A DNA stretch of 18,512 nucleotides, taken from positions 13,605 through 32,116 of the forward strand of contig DCZO01000021.1 in assembly GCA_002331335.1 (NCBI GenBank), given 5' to 3'. A program made the position numbers and the translations under genes. The stretch's first letter is position 1. Each line of letters starts with the position of its first letter. The DNA comes from Nitrospira sp. UBA2082. Lineage in GTDB: Bacteria > Nitrospirota > Nitrospiria > Nitrospirales > Nitrospiraceae. Shown here in pieces: positions 14,912 to 18,512 of the stretch. The notes under the pieces were generated by a model, which was given only the letters and a program-made list of their open reading frames with translations, did no database searches and was not told the DNA's origin.

Positions 14912-16825
14912 TCATGCAGCAACATCTGCCAGGACCACCGGGAGAGAAAGTATGAATGTGGCTCCACCTCCCACACCCGGGCTAGAGGCTTGGATGGAGC
15001 CGCCCATGTTCTTCGCAGAAATGGCGGCACTGTGCAGGCCCAAGCCGTGTCCATGTTGTTTTGTCGTAAATCCTTGCATGAACAAGCGTGGAAGATGTTC
15101 GGAGGGAATCCCGCAGCCGCTGTCCGCCACTTCAAGCCGTACGGAATTGGTGCCATCTCCGGTCATACCGACACGCACAGACAGTCGGTGGGTCGCGGCC
15201 GGTTGCGTGGCCATGGCATCTTTAGCATTCGCGATCAAATTGACCAAGATCTGCAGCACTTGATGCCGATCCGTCATGATCAATGGAACAAAGCCGTATT
15301 CTCGGGACACGCGGACCCGATATTTCTCCGGTTCAGGCAGGGCCATCAACAGAGCTTGTTCCATCAGATCTACCATTCGGGACGGCTCACGAATACTACC
15401 CGTTTGGGCAATGTCTTGCTGCGACAGAACCACCTGCTTCACATGCTCAAGCTTGTTTACGAGGGATTCCAGCTCGCCCTGAATCGTCTGGTGACTCCCG
15501 CTGAGAGAATCGGCAACCAAGCTCAAATACCCGGGGATCTGCTTACCCTGCGGATCGACCGTCAGAAATTCCTTCAGATCGCTTTGGTGCTCACGAAAGA
15601 GCGATGCAATTCGGCACACATCACCCACCATCGGCTTCCGCAGCGTCTTCAAGAGGGTATCCGTCGACACATTGATGCTATTCAGTACATTTCCAACATT
15701 GTGGAGCACGTTTGAGGCCACATCTGCCATGCCCGCTTGACGTGACGCTTGCATCAGCCGCTGATACAATTGCTCCTTCTCCGCCTCGACCTTCTTCCGT
15801 TCGTTGATTTCAACAGAGAGGCTTGAATTCGTTTTCTCGAGTGCCTGGTTTTTTTCCAGAATCTGAGTCCGTGACCATTCCAATTCACTGTTGGCCTCCT
15901 TGAGTTCAGAATTTATTCTGTCCAGCTCGGTGACATCGTGGAAGGAGACCAGCGCGCCTTTAACCGAAGCGCCATCATCGATGATGGGCACAGCATTGAC
16001 GATAAACTTCCTTAAGCCCCCTTGGGGTGAATCCAGCAGAAGGGACACCCCTTCTTGTGACTGTTTCTCTGTCACCGCCCGAAACCACGGATACACCGAG
16101 ACCGCCCCCGACGGCTCATCAGATCTCCACAACATAGTGTCGAGGTCAGCCCCGATCAACGATGTCACCGGCTTTCCAACCACAGAGCAAAAGGCCTCGT
16201 TGGCCAAGACGATAAAATTCCGGTCGTCGATCATGACTACGCCTTGCGTGAGCGCATCGAGCGCGGCCTTCACACGGGCAGGAACGACACCTGAGGGATC
16301 GAGTTGACGCAGCGTGCGTTTCATAAAAAAGAGATAACCGAGAAATCCCATTACACTGACGAACGCAAGGAACCGTAGCCGAGGGTCTGTCAGAAGCCAG
16401 GACGCCCCGGATGGGTCGACCTGCCGAAAGGCAATTTGCAGCGTGCCCCATGGCTGTTCGCCGGAAAAGATAGGAACCTGGAGAAATTCGAGCGTGGATT
16501 CGTCACCTGGCGGCTGCTCCCACATCCGAGCATGATCTCCAACCTGTGCTACCGCTGTCCCGTTCTTACGAAGGAGTGCCAGCGACAAGATATCCTGATT
16601 TCGCTTGGCTAAGTTTTCCATCGCGAACTTGATCGTCTCAAGCTGATTGCGCTGGGCAAGCGAGGAATATTGAACGGCCAATGATTCTGCTACATTGCGC
16701 CGATAGTCGAAAACCTGGCGATCGCGGCTCGGCACCACATCGATGAGGAAATCGCCCGCCAGTATTACACTGATCGTCAGACTGACCAAGCCAAGACTGA
16801 CCCACACTAAGGGCGTCGTACGCAT
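14912..16825 (-). CDS. Membrane sensor histidine kinase (PAS domain, orphan)
   Basis: The 637-aa kinase has a first membrane helix (about 7-29), a periplasmic sensor of about 120 residues (30-148), a second helix (about 150-168), and a PAS domain (about 185-300, ending HDVTELDRINSEL). A long coiled coil (about 303-360) leads into the dimerisation/phosphoacceptor helix. The phosphoacceptor is H375 in SNVLHNVGNVLNSI, an H-x-x-G-N type box, not the common HExRTP. The ATPase domain has the N box LVNLIANAKDAM (N529, N533), G1 DSGCGI, F box LFMQGFTTKQ and G2 GHGLGL. No response regulator is adjacent. Its ATG overlaps the upstream adhesin stop by one base (TAATG), with GGAAG just upstream. Confidence 0.94.
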   Translation of the reverse strand: MRTTPLVWVSLGLVSLTISVILAGDFLIDVVPSRDRQVFDYRRNVAESLAVQYSSLAQRNQLETIKFAMENLAKRNQDILSLALLRKNGTAVAQVGDHARMWEQPPGDESTLEFLQVPIFSGEQPWGTLQIAFRQVDPSGASWLLTDPRLRFLAFVSVMGFLGYLFFMKRTLRQLDPSGVVPARVKAALDALTQGVVMIDDRNFIVLANEAFCSVVGKPVTSLIGADLDTMLWRSDEPSGAVSVYPWFRAVTEKQSQEGVSLLLDSPQGGLRKFIVNAVPIIDDGASVKGALVSFHDVTELDRINSELKEANSELEWSRTQILEKNQALEKTNSSLSVEINERKKVEAEKEQLYQRLMQASRQAGMADVASNVLHNVGNVLNSINVSTDTLLKTLRKPMVGDVCRIASLFREHQSDLKEFLTVDPQGKQIPGYLSLVADSLSGSHQTIQGELESLVNKLEHVKQVVLSQQDIAQTGSIREPSRMVDLMEQALLMALPEPEKYRVRVSREYGFVPLIMTDRHQVLQILVNLIANAKDAMATQPAATHRLSVRVGMTGDGTNSVRLEVADSGCGIPSEHLPRLFMQGFTTKQHGHGLGLHSAAISAKNMGGSIQASSPGVGGGATFILSLPVVLADVAA

Positions 16826-18512
16826 TATGCTTCCGGATGCCTCCCGCGACTCGCGTCTTGCTGCTTGGTTGTCTGCGTCTTGGATTTCAACACTCGATCT
16901 AGACCCTGGAACTCACGGTTTTCCTGTTCATGGTCTTCGCGCATTTCTTGATCTCGCTCCTTCCGCCGCCGTCTCCCTAAACCCAGCACCGGCAACGGAT
17001 CGAAATGGCGCCAGGCCGGCAGTGAGACGAGAAAGCTCGCCAATAAGGACCCGCTACGAAGCAGCCATGCTACGAACCCTGCCGACAGTGCCACCCCGGA
17101 GAACGCTGCAATCCGTGCAATGAGGTGTGCCTGCTCTTCTCGCTCCTGCATCTTTCTCTCAAGCTCGTCGGCCCACCTGTTCAATTGTGCGGCAAGACTG
17201 TCAAGAGAAGATGCTCCCTCGCTTGCCGCTGATACCGTGATAGTCACTGTCGTGCTATCCATCGAACCTTTCACATCAGCCGAAAGCAGGGTCAGCGTAT
17301 CGGTCCCGCTATAGTTCGACGCCGATCGGTAGGTCAGCGTCGCCAAGGTTGCATTGATCTCATCTTCAGTGCCGGACAATGTCATGGTTGACGTGCCGTT
17401 TGCCCCCTCCGCAATGGCGGCCTCCCCTGCCAGAGTCACCGTGAGGGTTCCGTTCGTGACCGTCAATTGAACCGTCGCCAGATCGCCGTCCTCGTCTATC
17501 ACGCTGATGCCGGCGAGGCTCAACGAGGTGCCGCTGGTGACCGTCTGCCCCTCCGGCACAATATTAAGCGGCGGATGCTTGACCGCTCCTTCCACACTCT
17601 TCGTCGGCATGAGGCTTGACGTTCCAACCCGCGGCCCTGTCCCTCCAGCCGCATCACCACGGTCTCCGCCTGATATCCAGGCCCTGTCCGGTGGAGGTAG
17701 TACAAAGGGTAGGGATAGGACACCTCCTGCGGACGGCAATCCAGACAGATTGGGTCCAGGACCTGGCCCTGGACCGGGGCCTGGATCCGGAGAGGGGAGC
17801 GGGGCAGGAGGCGGCGGAGGAGCAAAGGGCGATACAGTAAACGCAAACGTGGTGGCCCCAATTGTACCTCCTGCGCCGTCACTGACGGTAAACGTAAAGC
17901 GATCACTGGTACTCACCGCACCGTTGTGGACGAACACCAATCGGCCGGCATCGATATCTGCCTGCGTAAAGCTCGTGATGGCCACACCAGGAGCGGTCGT
18001 CAGCTCAAGTTGACCGTTCAGCGGCGATGTCGTAACTGTGTAAACCAGCTGCGCCGGCGGATGATTCGCGTCCGCCACGCGCAATTCAGCTGAGGTGATG
18101 ACGTCCACTAGTCCTTGGGTCACGAACGACCCCGCATTCGTGGCCAGAACCGGAGGGCTATTGACGACACCCGTCACCGAGATCCCGAATGAGGTGGCTC
18201 CGATGTTACCACCTGCGCCGTCGCTAACCGTGAAGGTGAAACCATCACTGACCGTCGCTGAACCATTGTGAACATAAACGACTTGTCCAGCGTTGATCTG
18301 CGCCTGTGTGAAACTACTGATGGGCACACCTGGATTACCAACCAGTTCAAGTTGCCCATTCACTGATCCTACCGTTACCGTATAAGTGAGCTGCGCCGGC
18401 GCATTGTCGACATCAGTGACTTGCAGCTCAGCAATCGTAATCGTATCCGTCCCCCCCTGAACCACGGTAGATCCAGCATTGACGGCTAGCACCGGCGCGT
18501 CGTTGACGCTCG
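16825..18512 (-). CDS. Cadherin/CSPG-type repeat adhesin, C-terminal part (partial)
   Basis: The gene enters from the right edge; the frame is open to 18512, reading SVNDAPVLAVNAG. The 561 visible residues are, in order: two CSPG/cadherin-like repeats of about 114 aa, a proline/glycine hinge (PDPGPGPGPGPGPN), a low-complexity linker, and a third beta-sandwich domain (about residues 306-422 from V18492). Then come a charged coiled-coil-like segment (RWADELERKMQEREEQ), a membrane segment (about 457-478), a conserved-looking LASFLVSLPAWRHFDPLPVL stretch and a basic C-terminal tail. The repeats should be outside the cytoplasm, with the tail anchored in the membrane. Such proteins mediate attachment or aggregation, but the ligand is unknown. 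The stop overlaps the kinase start by one base. Confidence 0.88.
   Translation of the reverse strand, partial: SVNDAPVLAVNAGSTVVQGGTDTITIAELQVTDVDNAPAQLTYTVTVGSVNGQLELVGNPGVPISSFTQAQINAGQVVYVHNGSATVSDGFTFTVSDGAGGNIGATSFGISVTGVVNSPPVLATNAGSFVTQGLVDVITSAELRVADANHPPAQLVYTVTTSPLNGQLELTTAPGVAITSFTQADIDAGRLVFVHNGAVSTSDRFTFTVSDGAGGTIGATTFAFTVSPFAPPPPPAPLPSPDPGPGPGPGPGPNLSGLPSAGGVLSLPFVLPPPDRAWISGGDRGDAAGGTGPRVGTSSLMPTKSVEGAVKHPPLNIVPEGQTVTSGTSLSLAGISVIDEDGDLATVQLTVTNGTLTVTLAGEAAIAEGANGTSTMTLSGTEDEINATLATLTYRSASNYSGTDTLTLLSADVKGSMDSTTVTITVSAASEGASSLDSLAAQLNRWADELERKMQEREEQAHLIARIAAFSGVALSAGFVAWLLRSGSLLASFLVSLPAWRHFDPLPVLGLGRRRRKERDQEMREDHEQENREFQGLDRVLKSKTQTTKQQDASRGRHPEA
17749..17823 (-). repeat. 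Proline/glycine-rich hinge coding repeat
   Basis: This GC-rich tract encodes a proline run (APPPPPAPLPSPDP) followed by PGPGPGPGPGP. It is a flexible or extended linker between the second CSPG repeat and the membrane-proximal part of the adhesin. Confidence 0.8.
17824..18492 (-). repeat. Two tandem CSPG-type repeats in the adhesin gene
   Basis: The period is about 114 codons (342 bases). Repeat 1 runs about 18492 to 18151 and repeat 2 about 18150 to 17824. Both share PVLAxNAGS, a strand with PAQLxYTVT, NGQLEL, SFTQAxIxAG, VFVHNG or VYVHNG, and FTFTVSDGAGG followed by IGAT. The DNA is also similar, as in the matching stretches near 18200-18240 and 17860-17900. More copies are likely beyond the right edge. 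Confidence 0.9.

Overview
The window is about 18.5 kb of ordinary-looking bacterial chromosome with a G+C content in the upper fifties. Nearly all genes are on the minus strand. The gene set suggests a Gram-negative with a complete envelope: MurJ, MtgA, a SurA-like chaperone, a LemA lipoprotein, a bactofilin, and a type-B (single cytochrome b) succinate dehydrogenase/fumarate reductase. PilZ proteins and a cadherin/CSPG-type repeat adhesin next to a sensor kinase add to this. The combination is what I would expect of Nitrospirota, perhaps Nitrospira, but that is recalled gene content and not a search result. I see no tRNA, rRNA, CRISPR array, insertion sequence, integrase or prophage.

Layout. 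(1) 1-1560: the tail of a SurA/PpiC-type chaperone converges on and overlaps engB; mtgA runs divergently from engB. (2) 1581-3462: a compact minus-strand operon (unknown 188-aa protein, isoaspartyl peptidase, VOC/glyoxalase-fold protein) with two ATGA overlaps and its own extended -10 promoter. (3) 3580-8878: a long co-directional run, lemA, two TPM-domain membrane proteins, a PilZ protein, murJ, an O6-alkylguanine-DNA alkyltransferase and dtd. (4) 9031-10923: a DUF3703-like gene broken by two in-frame stops, a bactofilin, a small unknown protein and a PilZ protein with an added Cys4 zinc-ribbon-like N-terminus. (5) 11070-14500: sdhC-sdhA-sdhB. (6) 14912-18512: an orphan membrane sensor histidine kinase whose start overlaps the stop of a large repeat adhesin by one base (TAATG). 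The adhesin continues past the right edge.

How the genes fit together. Blocks 1 and 3 are mostly envelope biogenesis, with macromolecule quality control mixed in: D-aminoacyl-tRNA removal (Dtd), alkylated-DNA repair (Ogt) and, in block 2, isoaspartyl peptide hydrolysis. The two PilZ proteins imply c-di-GMP control. The coupled adhesin and kinase would suit surface attachment sensed at the membrane. The sdh block is core respiratory metabolism.

The items most worth following are the adhesin-kinase pair with its C-terminal anchor motif, the DUF3703 pseudogene, and the zinc-ribbon/PilZ fusion. I found no clear new multi-gene defence or metabolic system; the adhesin-kinase unit is the closest candidate.
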